The notes beneath the pieces are model-generated. The model was not told the origin of the DNA. It saw nothing but the letters and a program-made list of their open reading frames with translations, and did not search any database. From VAZQ01 sp963763365 (GTDB lineage Bacteria > Pseudomonadota > Alphaproteobacteria > Rhizobiales > Xanthobacteraceae): a stretch of DNA of 64,000 nt. Position numbers and translations under genes: made by a program. This document shows, in pieces, positions 7,379 through 17,667 of this stretch. The DNA is taken from NCBI GenBank assembly GCA_963763365.1, contig CAVXOE010000016.1, positions 1-64,000 of the forward strand. Reading direction: 5' to 3'. Position 1 is the stretch's first letter. Each line of letters opens with the position of its first letter.

Positions 7379-8232
7379 GATTGATATTGCTCGGCCCGCC
7401 GGGGGCCGGCAAAGGCACGCAAGCTCAGAGGCTCGTTGCCAGGCACGGTATCGTGCAGCTTTCCACCGGCGATATGCTGCGGGCGGCCGTCAATGCCGGT
7501 ACGCCGGTCGGTTTGCGTGCCAAGGACATCATGGCGCGCGGCGAGCTCGTTCCCGACGACGTTGTCGTGGCGATTGTCGCCGACCGGATCGCCGAGCCGG
7601 ATGCCCGCAAGGGCTTCATTCTCGACGGCTTCCCGCGCACCGTCCCACAGGCGCACGCGCTCGACCGCATGCTGGCCGAACGGGGCCTCAAGCTCGACGC
7701 GGTGATCGAGCTCAAGGTCGATGAGGGGATCTTGCTCAAGCGCATGGAGACGCGGGTTGCGCAGATGAAGGCGCGCGGCGAGACGCCGCGGGCTGACGAC
7801 AATCCCGATATCCTGCACCGGCGGCTGCTGGCCTATCGCGGTCAGACCGCGCCGCTCGCGGGTTATTTCCAGCTCCAGGGCGTGTTGCGGTCGCTCGACG
7901 GCATGGCGAGCGTCGACGAGGTGTCGCACGCCATCGATCAGGCGCTGCGCCCGGCGCCGAAGGAGCGGCGCAAGGAATCGGCCCCGCCCGGCAAGCCTGC
8001 GGCGAAGCGGTCTGCTCCCAAGGTTAATGAGGCCAAGGCCGGCAAGGCGAAGGCGCCAAAATCCAAGGCTCCCGATACGAAGCCCGGGAAGGGTGGAAAA
8101 TCGGCCAAAACGGGGCAAAAAGTAGCGAAAAAGCCGGCGAAAGCAAGCGGCCAAATCGGCGGCGAAGTCGGCCGCGAAAGTCCGCAGCCCGCAAGGCTGC
8201 CCCACGCAAAAGCAAATCCAAGCAGAGGTTGA
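7375..8232 (+). CDS. adk: Adenylate kinase with Lys/Ala-rich C-terminal tail
   Basis: Converts AMP and ATP into two ADP. The first ~195 residues are a full short-lid adenylate kinase: GPPGAGKGTQA (P-loop, residues 5-15), LSTGDMLRAA, GFILDGFPRTVPQA, and the lid RADDNPDILHRRL. After ~200 comes a tail rich in Lys, Ala and Pro that resembles histone H1-like tails and is absent from standard enzymes. Its last 30 residues lose this composition. Two other frames restore it (KQAAKSAAKSAAK, then RKAAPRKSKSKQRLTKRR with stop at 8244-8246), so the true end may be 8246 after two indels. ATGA overlap with secY suggests coupled translation. Confidence 0.92.
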   Translation: MRLILLGPPGAGKGTQAQRLVARHGIVQLSTGDMLRAAVNAGTPVGLRAKDIMARGELVPDDVVVAIVADRIAEPDARKGFILDGFPRTVPQAHALDRMLAERGLKLDAVIELKVDEGILLKRMETRVAQMKARGETPRADDNPDILHRRLLAYRGQTAPLAGYFQLQGVLRSLDGMASVDEVSHAIDQALRPAPKERRKESAPPGKPAAKRSAPKVNEAKAGKAKAPKSKAPDTKPGKGGKSAKTGQKVAKKPAKASGQIGGEVGRESPQPARLPHAKANPSRG

Positions 8233-8384
8233 CGAAACGCCGTTGAATCCATTAATAACCGGCATCCAAGTCGAGAAGTCCAACGATGCCGGGCCCTGGG
8301 GACCAGGGAGGGTGTCGCGTTATCGGTTGCGGCATCCGCTGACTTGACAAGCCGCCGGCCGCAAAGTGCCGGAAACAGGAGAGA

Positions 8385-8759
8385 ATGGCCGTGGCCCGCA
8401 TCGCCGGCGTCAATATCCCGACTAACAAGCGCGTTATTATTGCATTGCAATACATCCACGGCATTGGACCGAAAAATGCCCGTGAAATCATGGAGAAAGT
8501 GGCAATTCCTGAGGAGCGGCGGGTGTCTCAGCTCACCGACCAGGAAGTGCTTCAGATCCGTGAAATGATCGACCGGGACTACCTCGTCGAGGGCGACCTT
8601 CGGCGTGAGACCGGCATGAACATCAAGCGATTGATGGATCTCGGCTGTTATCGCGGATTGCGTCACCGTCGCGGGCTGCCGGTTCGCGGTCAGCGCACCC
8701 ATACCAATGCCCGCACCCGCAAGGGTCCGGCCAAGGCGATCGCCGGCAAGAAAAAGTAA
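8385..8759 (+). CDS. rpsM: 30S ribosomal protein S13
   Basis: Head protein of the small subunit that contacts tRNA and L5. 124 aa. ARIAGVNIPTNKRVIIALQYIHGIG at residues 4-28, RRETGMNIKRLMDLGCYRGLRHRRGLPVRGQRTHTNARTRKG near 74-115. ATG 8385 (MAVARIAG) has GGAGAG upstream and is taken as the start; family proteins usually begin one or two residues later. First gene of the alpha operon, about 150 bases after adk. Confidence 0.95.
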   Translation: MAVARIAGVNIPTNKRVIIALQYIHGIGPKNAREIMEKVAIPEERRVSQLTDQEVLQIREMIDRDYLVEGDLRRETGMNIKRLMDLGCYRGLRHRRGLPVRGQRTHTNARTRKGPAKAIAGKKK

Positions 8760-8861
8760 GTCCGGCCGTCAGGCAAGCTGCCGCACCCCGACCAGCTTGG
8801 CTGCAAAGAGATTGCACGACTCATCGGTTCGGCCACGGGCCGCACCGCGAAAGGATCGAGA

Positions 8862-9251
8862 ATGGGCAAAGAAGCCACCCGCGTCCGCAAGCGCGAGCGC
8901 AAGAACATCGCTTCCGGCGTCGCGCATGTAAACGCGACTTTCAACAACACGATGATCACGATCACGGACGCGCAGGGCAATACCATCGCCTGGTCGTCGG
9001 CCGGGACGATGGGATTCAAGGGCTCGCGCAAGTCGACACCCTATGCGGCTCAGGTCGCGGGTGAAGATGTCGCCAAGAAGGCGGCCGAGCACGGCATGCG
9101 CACGCTTGAGGTCGAGGTCGCAGGACCCGGCTCCGGGCGTAAATCGGCGTTGCGCGCGCTGCAGTCGGCGGGTTTCACCATCACGTCGATCCGCGACGTG
9201 ACGACGATCCCGCACAACGGCTGCCGTCCACGCAAGAGGCGTAGAGTATGA
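8862..9251 (+). CDS. rpsK: 30S ribosomal protein S11
   Basis: Platform protein of the small subunit. 129 aa. Core HVNATFNNTMITITDAQGNTIAWSSAGTMGFKGSRKSTPYAAQ at residues ~24-66, then the C-terminal signature ITSIRDVTTIPHNGCRPRKRRRV. Starts 102 bases after rpsM; the space shows no clear hairpin. Confidence 0.96.
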   Translation: MGKEATRVRKRERKNIASGVAHVNATFNNTMITITDAQGNTIAWSSAGTMGFKGSRKSTPYAAQVAGEDVAKKAAEHGMRTLEVEVAGPGSGRKSALRALQSAGFTITSIRDVTTIPHNGCRPRKRRRV

Positions 9252-9352
9252 CCGACGAAGTTCTCATCCGGCGGACCGATGCGTCCGCCGCCGCCGAATC
9301 TTCCCACGGGGCGGAGTGGAATGCGCGGCCGTCCGCCGCGCCGCTCAACGCG

Positions 9353-10384
9353 ATGGGTGCCAACGTGACGATCCAGAAGAACTGGCAGGAACTGATCCGA
9401 CCCAACAAGCTCCAGGTCACTCCCGAAGTCGACCCCAAGCGCGAAGCCACGGTCGTGGCCGAGCCGCTGGAGCGCGGCTTTGGCGTGACGCTCGGCAACG
9501 CGCTGCGCCGCGTGCTGCTGTCGTCCTTGCAGGGCGCGGCGGTGCAGTCGGTGCACATCGACGGCGTGCTGCACGAGTTCTCGTCGATCGCCGGCGTGCG
9601 CGAGGACGTGACGGACATCGTTCTCAACATCAAGGACATCGCCATCAAGATGCAGGGCGACGGCCCCAAGCGCATGGTGGTGAAGAAGCAGGGCCCCGGC
9701 GCGGTCACCGCCGGCGACATCCAGACGGTGGGCGACATCGTGGTGCTCAACCCCGACCTCGTGCTCTGCACGCTGGACGAGGGCGCCGAGATCCGAATGG
9801 AGTTCACGGTCAACACCGGCAAGGGCTATGTGCCGACCGAGCGCAACCGTCCGGAGGATGCTCCGATCGGCCTTATTCCGGTCGACAGCCTGTTCTCGCC
9901 GGTGCGGAAGGTGTCCTACAAGGTCGAGAACACCCGCGAAGGGCAAATTCTCGACTACGACAAGCTCACGATGACGCTCGAGACCAACGGCGCGGTCACG
10001 CCGGATGACGCGGTCGCCTATGCGGCGCGCATCCTGCAGGATCAGCTCAACGTCTTCGTGAACTTCGAGGAGCCGCGCAAGGAGGTCATCACCGAGGCCA
10101 TCCCGGACCTCGCGTTCAATCCGGCCTTCCTCAAGAAGGTGGACGAGCTCGAACTGTCGGTGCGCTCGGCGAACTGTCTCAAGAACGACAACATCGTCTA
10201 TATCGGCGACCTCGTGCAGAAGACCGAAGCCGAGATGCTGCGCACGCCGAACTTCGGACGCAAGTCGCTCAACGAGATCAAGGAAGTGCTGGCGCAGATG
10301 GGGCTGCATCTCGGCATGGAAGTGCCGGGCTGGCCGCCGGATAACATCGACGAGCTCGCCAAGCGCTTCGAGGATCATTACTGA
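9353..10384 (+). CDS. rpoA: RNA polymerase alpha subunit
   Basis: Scaffold for RNA polymerase assembly; its C-terminal domain binds UP elements and activators. From ATG 9353 the product is 343 aa, the usual length in Rhizobiales, beginning MGANVTIQKNWQELIRPNKL. The N-terminal domain shows LERGFGVTLGNALRRVLLSSLQGAAV and HEFSSIAGVREDVTDIVLNIK. The C-terminal domain shows LELSVRSANCLKNDNI and TPNFGRKSLNEIKEVL. The frame extends back to ATG 9248, overlapping the rpsK stop, which would add 35 residues of non-conserved sequence; ribosome sites are weak at both starts. Confidence 0.95.
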   Translation: MGANVTIQKNWQELIRPNKLQVTPEVDPKREATVVAEPLERGFGVTLGNALRRVLLSSLQGAAVQSVHIDGVLHEFSSIAGVREDVTDIVLNIKDIAIKMQGDGPKRMVVKKQGPGAVTAGDIQTVGDIVVLNPDLVLCTLDEGAEIRMEFTVNTGKGYVPTERNRPEDAPIGLIPVDSLFSPVRKVSYKVENTREGQILDYDKLTMTLETNGAVTPDDAVAYAARILQDQLNVFVNFEEPRKEVITEAIPDLAFNPAFLKKVDELELSVRSANCLKNDNIVYIGDLVQKTEAEMLRTPNFGRKSLNEIKEVLAQMGLHLGMEVPGWPPDNIDELAKRFEDHY

Positions 10385-10394
10385 AGTTATCCTT

Positions 10395-10483
10395 CGTCAT
10401 GGCTGGGCTTGTCCCGGCCGTCCACGTCTTCCTTCCTTCTGGCAAGCAAGACGTGGATGCCCGGCCCAAGGCCGGGCATGACG
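10395..10483 (+). repeat. Palindromic intergenic repeat between rpoA and rplQ
   Basis: A long imperfect palindrome running from CGTCATGGCTGGGC to its complement GGGCATGACG, with a nearly perfect inner pair CCACGTCTT/AAGACGTGG. Same family as the repeat at 5171-5290. Repeats of this look (a GGCCGGG-rich palindrome with a central ACGTCTT motif) are common between genes in Bradyrhizobium relatives. It leaves 126 bases between two genes that are normally close. Confidence 0.75.
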
Positions 10484-10510
10484 TAGAGAGGTGAACGGGA
10501 GAGATACGCG

Positions 10511-10942
10511 ATGCATCACGGCAAGGCTCATCGGAAGCTCAACCGCAACCACGAGCATCGCGGCGCCATGTTCGCCAACATGGCAGCGGCGCTGATCAAG
10601 CACGAGCAGATCGTGACCACGCTGCCGAAGGCCAAGGATTTGCGGCCGATCGTCGAGAAGCTTGTGACGCTCGGCAAGCGCGGTGATCTGCATGCGCGCC
10701 GCCAGGCAATCGCGAAGATCCGCGATATCGCCATGGTGAAGAAGCTGTTCGAGGTGCTCGGCCCGCGCTACAAGGACCGCAACGGCGGCTATACGCGTGT
10801 CCTCAAAGCGGGATATCGCTACGGCAACTCGGCTCCGGTTGGGGTGATCGAATTCGTCGATCGCGACGTCGACGCGAAGGGCAAGGACTCAGGACCCGTG
10901 GTGGCCGGGACTGCGACGGAAGCCGCGGGAGCTTCGGCCTGA
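10511..10942 (+). CDS. rplQ: 50S ribosomal protein L17
   Basis: Large-subunit protein at the tunnel exit side. 143 aa. MHHGKAHRKLNRNHEHRGAMFANMAAALIKHEQIVTTLPKAKDLR at the N-terminus, GGYTRVLKAGYRYGNSAPVGVIEFVDRD in the middle, and an alanine-rich tail as in other alphaproteobacteria. GGGAG is upstream of ATG 10511. Last gene of the alpha operon; a terminator follows. Confidence 0.95.
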   Translation: MHHGKAHRKLNRNHEHRGAMFANMAAALIKHEQIVTTLPKAKDLRPIVEKLVTLGKRGDLHARRQAIAKIRDIAMVKKLFEVLGPRYKDRNGGYTRVLKAGYRYGNSAPVGVIEFVDRDVDAKGKDSGPVVAGTATEAAGASA

Positions 10943-10972
10943 TAAGCCGGCGTGACGTGAAGTGACATAGTG

Positions 10973-10999
10973 GGGCGGCGCGCAAGCGTCGCCCTTTTT
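10973..10999 (+). terminator. Rho-independent terminator after rplQ
   Basis: GGGCGGCG (10973-10980), six-base loop, CGTCGCCC (10987-10994), then five T (10995-10999). One G-U pair in an eight-pair stem. Closes the ribosomal protein cluster just before the ankyrin gene. Confidence 0.85.
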
Positions 11000-11004
11000 C
11001 GTGG

Positions 11005-11709
11005 GTGGAGGCAGATGTGCACGCTCGCCATGCCGGTCGGGGACGGTTTCGCCGAGCCGCGCTGTCGATCGCTGTGGGCATGGTGGCGATGACCTTCGCC
11101 GCACCTTCGCCCGCCTTGGCGCAGGAGTCGCTCGTTGCGGCGGCAGATCGCGGAGAAGCGCTGATTGTCCGCAAGCTCCTCGCGGACGGCGCGCCGATCA
11201 ACGCGCGCGACGGCCGCGGCCGGACCGCTCTGCTGGCGGCGACGCAGCGCAATCACGTCGATATCGCGCGCCTGCTCATCAACGAAGGTGCCGACGTCAA
11301 CGTCAAGGATTACTCCCAGGATTCGCCGCTGCTCCTGGCGGGCGCGGAAGGGCGGGTCGATATCCTCAAGATGGTATTGGCCGCCGGGCCCGACCTGACG
11401 AGCGTGAACCGCTTCGGTGGCACGGCGCTCATTCCGGCCGCCCATCACGGTCACGTCGAAACGGTCAAGCTGCTGCTCGCGACCAAGATCGACAAGGATC
11501 ACGTCAACAATCTCGGTTGGACCGCGCTCTTGGAGGCGGTGGTGCTCGGCAATGGCGGGCCGCGCCATACCGAGATCGTGCGGATGCTGGTGGCGGCGGG
11601 TGCTAACGTCGATCTGCCGGACCGCGACGGCGTCACTCCACTCGGTCACGCTCGCCGGCGCGGTTACACGGAGATAGCCCGCATCCTTGAGGCTGCAGGC
11701 GCGCGCTGA
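11005..11709 (+). CDS. Exported ankyrin-repeat protein
   Basis: 234 aa from GTG 11005; a nearby alternative is a start closer to the signal segment, since the first ~16 residues are basic (HARHAGRGRFRR). The hydrophobic stretch AALSIAVGMVAMTFAA ends in ALAQ, a good signal-peptidase I site near residue 40. The rest is about five ankyrin repeats (for example GRTALLAATQRNHVDIARLLINEGADVNVKD and GGTALIPAAHHGHVETVKLLLA). A periplasmic protein-interaction role is likely; the partner is unknown. An ankyrin gene after rplQ is common in Bradyrhizobium relatives. It starts five bases after the terminator T run. Confidence 0.82.
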   Translation: MEADVHARHAGRGRFRRAALSIAVGMVAMTFAAPSPALAQESLVAAADRGEALIVRKLLADGAPINARDGRGRTALLAATQRNHVDIARLLINEGADVNVKDYSQDSPLLLAGAEGRVDILKMVLAAGPDLTSVNRFGGTALIPAAHHGHVETVKLLLATKIDKDHVNNLGWTALLEAVVLGNGGPRHTEIVRMLVAAGANVDLPDRDGVTPLGHARRRGYTEIARILEAAGAR

Positions 11710-11827
11710 GAGGCGTTCAGAAGGTTGCGTGGAGATCTGACAAATGCCCATTGGCATGTCACGCAAACCCGGTATCGTGCGGCGGGCGACGATGATTGCC
11801 GCCGATTAGCGGTCACCTGAGGGAGGG

Positions 11828-12682
11828 ATGGGTATGGTTCGTGTTGGGCTGTTTGGAATCGCGGTTTTGCTGACGACGACTATCGCGTCGCAGGCGCAGT
11901 CGCCGGTCGAGCGCGGCAAATATCTCGTCGATACCGTGATGACCTGCCACAACTGTCACACCCCCATGGGCCCGAACGGCCCGCAGTTCGACAAGGCGCT
12001 GTCCGGAGGTCTTCGTTTCAACGAGCCGCCGTTCGATGTGACCGCCCCCAACATCACGCCGGACCCGGATACTGGAATCGGGAAATGGAGCGACGCCGAA
12101 ATCAAGACCGCGCTCCTGAAGGGCTTGAGGCCGAACGGTACGCGCATGGCGGACGTGATGCCGACCGGCTTCTATGAAATCCTCGCGCCCGGCGATCTCG
12201 ATGCCATCGTCGCCTATCTGCGCTCGATCCCGCCGGTCAAGAACAAGGTGCCGGAACCGATCTACAAGATGCAGATTCCGCACCAGGTCTTCCCCGGCGC
12301 CGAGAAGCCATTGCCGGCCGCCGAGATGAGCGATCCGGTCAAGCGCGGGTTCTATCTCGTGACCATCGCGCATTGCCTCGAATGCCACACGCCGTTCGGC
12401 CCGCCCGGGACCGGGGTCGATTTCGGCAATTCGCTCGGCAAGGGCGGCCGTGAGTTTCCCGGGCCTTGGGGCGTCTCGGTCTCGCGCAACATCACAGCTA
12501 GCAAAGCGAAGGGTATCGGCGAGTGGAGCGACGCGGACATCAAGCGCGCCATCACGCAGGGCGTGCGCAAGGACGGCACCAAGCTCAAGCCGCCGATGGG
12601 CTACCCCTATTACGCCAAGATGACCGACGGCGATGTGAACGCGGTGATCGCTTATCTGCGCACGCTACCGGCGAAGGAATAG
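11828..12682 (+). CDS. Diheme c-type cytochrome
   Basis: 284 aa periplasmic electron-transfer protein. A signal peptide spans residues 1-24 (VGLFGIAVLLTTTIASQAQ). Two haem-attachment motifs are present: CHNCH at residues 40-44 and CLECH at 183-187. Each lies in a repeated module with GxWSDAEI/GEWSDADI and a distal Met-containing loop followed by VNAVIAYLR-type helices, so the protein is a tandem duplication of a cytochrome c domain. Similar subunits accompany membrane alcohol/aldehyde dehydrogenases, but no dehydrogenase gene is adjacent. Good GGGAGGG site upstream. Confidence 0.88.
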   Translation: MGMVRVGLFGIAVLLTTTIASQAQSPVERGKYLVDTVMTCHNCHTPMGPNGPQFDKALSGGLRFNEPPFDVTAPNITPDPDTGIGKWSDAEIKTALLKGLRPNGTRMADVMPTGFYEILAPGDLDAIVAYLRSIPPVKNKVPEPIYKMQIPHQVFPGAEKPLPAAEMSDPVKRGFYLVTIAHCLECHTPFGPPGTGVDFGNSLGKGGREFPGPWGVSVSRNITASKAKGIGEWSDADIKRAITQGVRKDGTKLKPPMGYPYYAKMTDGDVNAVIAYLRTLPAKE

Positions 12683-12717
12683 CCCTCGGCCTGAGTTGGC
12701 GCACACTCTCTCCGTTC

Positions 12718-12790
12718 GTTCCCGCGTAAGCGGGAACCCAGGGCTGCGCACTCCGCGTCTATGACTTTGGGTCCCCGCTTGCGCGGGGAC
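12718..12790 (+). repeat. Paired REP-like hairpins
   Basis: Two short stems in opposite flavour: GTTCCCGC...GCGGGAAC (12718-12737) and GTCCCCGC...GCGGGGAC (12771-12790), 33 bases apart. They lie between the convergent cytochrome gene and the minus-strand synthase gene. Typical of dispersed REP-like intergenic repeats; could also stop transcription from both sides. Confidence 0.7.
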
Positions 12791-12812
12791 GAGCGGAGAT
12801 AGTCCCTTCCGA

Positions 12813-14476
12813 CTATTTCTTCTTGCGCGGACGTTCGCCCATCACGTCGTAGATGTCGGCCGGCGCGAAGTCGTCGGTGATGAGGTCGGCGCCCGCCGCC
12901 TGCGGCGGGTGCTTGTCCAGGCGCCGTTGCAGCATCGCCGGCAGAGAAAAGCGGAATCCGTAGCGCTCCTGCAGTTCGGCCGCCCGGCGCGCCAGTGTCT
13001 CCTTGTCGGGTGCGGGCGAGGCGGTCGCCACCGCGATCACCTCGCCAAGGCCGGTCGCGTAGAGGTCGAGCGTCGGAAACACGTCGGCCAGGTGCGCACC
13101 GTCGAGGCATAGAGCTTCGAGCCATCATGCACGTTGAACGCGACAGCGCCGCCGGGCGAGAGCCGCTGCTTGAGCAGCAGATAGAATTCGCGCGTCAGCA
13201 AATGCACCGGCACGTAGCCGCCGCGGTAGGCGTCCACCAGGATCAGGTCGTAGCGTTCGGATGGGTTGCGATTGAGGTGGACGCGGGCATCGCCGTCGCG
13301 GTAGCGCAGGCGCGGCGTCTCGACGACGCCGAAATAATTTTTTGCCGCGGTGATGACGCCCGGGTCGATCTCGATCGTGGTGATCGGCGTCTCCGGCATG
13401 AAGCGCCCGAGATAGGTGGAGATCGAGCCGCCGCCGAGACCGAGCATCAGGACTTTGTTGAGCGCTTCAGGGTAGATCGTGGCGATCGTCATCATCTGCG
13501 TGTAGCGCAGCGGCAAATCGTCCGGATCGGCGAGGTTGATGATCGACTCGGTGTAGTCCCAGCCCTTGAGCTGGAACGACATCGTCAGTTGCGCACCGCG
13601 CTTGGTGACGAAAATGTCGTTGTACTCGGTCTCGACATGCACAATGCGGCCGTCGGCGCGCTTGAGCATAGCGGCGCGTACTGCCTCGTTGACCACGGTC
13701 TCTGCCCGGCTCGCGGCGGCGGCGAGCGGCAGGGTTGCCAGTGCAAATAATCCGGCAGCGACGAGGCCCATCGCCTGCTTTCGCCGCTCGAGCCGCGCCA
13801 ACGCCAAGAGCAGGAATGCGCTGAGCACTCCCAGCGCGCCAAGCGTCAGCGTGATGGCGCGCGAGCCGATCAGCGGAATGAGGAAGAACGTGGTGCCGAG
13901 CGTACCGACGATCGAGCCGGCGGTCGATATTCCGTAGACGGTGCCCGACACGCGGCCTGAGTTCTGTGCCGAGCGCAGCAGAAGGCGGATCGCAAAAGGC
14001 GAATACATGCCAAGCAGCATCACGGGAAAAAACATGACGGCGAGCGCCGCGCACAGGCTGCCGGCGCGGATGTCGTCGATGCGGTCGAGCACGAATTCGA
14101 GCACGGTCTCGGCGAAGGCCGGCAGCGCCAGGAGATAGACCGAGGCGATCAGTACGGTCAGGCCGAGAATCGCTACGGCAGGTGCGCGGTCGGCCAGCGC
14201 GCCGCCCAGGAAGTAGCCGACCGTGAGCGCGATCAGCACGGTCGAGATCAGGGCCGCCCAGGTGTAGATGCCGCTGCCGAAATAGGGGTTGAGGTAGCGC
14301 GATCCGAGCATCTCGAAGCTCATCACGATCGCGCCGGTGACAAATGCGACGGCATAGATGACGGGCGCGTTGGCCCGGGGAGGGCTGGATTCCAACGGGG
14401 AGCCGGCGGCGGGGAGGGGCGGTTCTTGATCCACGACGCGTCGGTTCGCTGCGATCCTGAGGTTCGGACGGGCCAT
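12813..14476 (-). CDS. Membrane-bound spermidine synthase-like protein (one frameshift)
   Basis: The N-terminal half carries about eight to ten hydrophobic segments (from AVAFVTGAIVMSFEMLGSRYLNPYFG near residue 42). The C-terminal half is a spermidine-synthase-type Rossmann domain: LMLGLGGGSISTYL, TTIEIDPGVITAAKNYFG, RYRDGDARVHL, YDLILVDAYRGGYVP. At about 13092 a C is missing from the expected ACCCTGGCC, so the frame moves and the last ~90 residues (MFPTLDLYATGLGEVI to the KKK end) are read in the next frame. Aminopropyl transfer is not certain; many fused members have unknown substrates. ATG 14476 is the chosen start. Confidence 0.82.
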
Positions 14477-14579
14477 TCTAGCCTGTGTATATGCCTGTGG
14501 CGCGAGGGAAAATGGCCTAACGGCCGCCCTTCATTTGCCGCAGCGCTGCCCCTATATCTGGCCGGTCCAGACCGGGGAT

Positions 14580-15991
<1,412 letters not shown>

Positions 15992-15995
<4 letters not shown>

Positions 15996-17326
15996 AACAG
16001 CGGGCGAAGCGCGGCGGCCCGAGCCTTTTCGCGGCTGCCGGGCTCGAACGCGACGCTCCGCGGCCGCTGGCCGACAAGCTCCGCCCCGGCCGGCTCGCCG
16101 ATGTGGTGGGACAGGACCACCTCCTCGGTCCCGACGGCACGCTCACGCGGATGCTGGAAACCCGCACGCTTGGATCGCTGATTTTCTGGGGACCGCCGGG
16201 TACCGGCAAGACCACGGTGGCGCGGCTGCTGGCCGACGCGACCGAACTGCACTTCGAGCAGATTTCGGCGATCTTCTCCGGCGTCGCCGATCTCAAGCGC
16301 GTGTTCGACGAAGCGCGCGCGCGCCGCGAGACCGGGCAGGGCACGTTGCTCTTCGTCGACGAAATCCACCGCTTCAACCGCGCCCAGCAGGACAGCTTCC
16401 TGCCCGTGATGGAGGACGGCACCATCGTGCTGGTCGGGGCCACCACCGAGAATCCGTCCTTCGAGCTGATCGCCCCGATGCTGTCGCGCGCACGAGTGCT
16501 GGTGTTCAAGTCGCTCGATGCCGAGGCGATCGGCAAGCTGCTCGCCCGCGCCGAGGAGATCGAGGGCAAGCCGCTGCCGCTCGACGACGAGGCGCGCGCC
16601 TCGCTGGTGCGGATGGCGGACGGCGACGGCCGCGCCTCGCTCACGCTCACCGAGGAGGTCTGGCGGGCGGCGCGCCCCGGCGAGATCTTCGATGCCGCAA
16701 AGCTGCAGGAGGTCGTGCAGCGCCGCGCCCCGATCTACGACAAGAAGCAGGACGGCCACTACAACCTGATCTCGGCGCTGCACAAGTCGGTGCGCGGGTC
16801 CGATCCCGACGCCGCGCTCTACTATCTCTGCCGCATGCTCGACGCCGGCGAGGACCCGCTCTATCTCGCGCGCCGCGTCGTGCGGATGGCGGTCGAGGAC
16901 ATCGGATTGGCGGACCCGCAGGCGCTGGTGATCTGCAACGCCGCCAAGGACGCCTACGACTTCCTCGGCTCACCGGAAGGGGAGCTCGCGATCGCGCAGG
17001 CCGTGATCTACGTTGCCACCGCGCCGAAGTCGAACGCCGCCTATGTGGCCTATGGCGCCGCCATGCGTACCGCCAAGGAGGCGGGCTCGCTGCTGCCGCC
17101 CAAGCACGTCCTCAACGCGCCGACCAAGCTGATGAAAGCCGAGGACTACGGCAAAGGCTACGATTACGATCACAATGCACCTGACGCCTTTTCCGGCCAG
17201 GACTACTTCCCGGAGCAGCTCGGGCGGCAGACGTTCTACGATCCGCCCGACCGCGGCTTCGAGCGCGAGATCAGGAAGCGACTGGATTACTGGGCGAAGC
17301 TGCGGAAGGAGCGGGGCGGCGCGTGA
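15992..17326 (+). CDS. rarA: Replication-associated recombination protein A
   Basis: AAA+ ATPase of the RarA/MgsA/WRNIP1 family that acts at stalled replication forks with SSB. 444 aa from GTG 15992. RPLADKLRPGRLADVVGQDHLLG is followed by Walker A GPPGTGKTT, Walker B LFVDEIHRFNRAQQD, sensor 1 GATTENPSFE, and the C-terminal tetramerisation region with YDKKQDGHYNLISALHKSVRGSDPDAALYYL. GTGA overlap with the upstream protease gene and with the downstream small gene. Confidence 0.95.
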
Positions 17327-17667
17327 ACATCTGCAAACCGATGGCGTCGGCCGTGGCGATCGCTCTCGCGACACCTGCGGTCGCCGGAGCGCCCTTCGAC
17401 GGCCGCTGGGCGGCCGATGTGGCAACCTGTACGGATGAAAACAGCCCTATGTCGCCACTGGCGGTGAACTCGCAGGCGCTGGCGTGGCCCGGCGCATTCT
17501 GCGCCATTGGTACGAGCTATCGCGTACGCGACGCCTGGCATATCAGCGCGCGCTGCTGGGGGGAGGGTATGGTCAGCAACGTGCCGATCCGTTTGCAAAT
17601 GCGCGGCGAACGGCTTGTACTGGACTGGGCCAAGGCGCGGTCCGAAGAACTGCGGCGCTGCCCATGA
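17323..17667 (+). CDS. Small secreted protein of unknown function
   Basis: 114 aa from GTG 17323, which overlaps the rarA stop. Residues 1-22 form a signal peptide ending VAGAPF. The mature part has four Cys (CTDEN, FCAIG, ARCWG, RRCP), likely two disulfides, and a pattern of FDGRW-DVATC then a short beta-rich domain. Family not recognised. Overlaps the next gene by ATGA. Confidence 0.7.
   Translation: MNICKPMASAVAIALATPAVAGAPFDGRWAADVATCTDENSPMSPLAVNSQALAWPGAFCAIGTSYRVRDAWHISARCWGEGMVSNVPIRLQMRGERLVLDWAKARSEELRRCP

Noticed and set aside
9248..9352. A 35-residue N-terminal extension of RNA polymerase alpha
   Set aside because: ATG 9248 overlaps the rpsK stop, but the extra part is not conserved and ATG 9353 gives the usual 343 residues. 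Kept only as an alternative.
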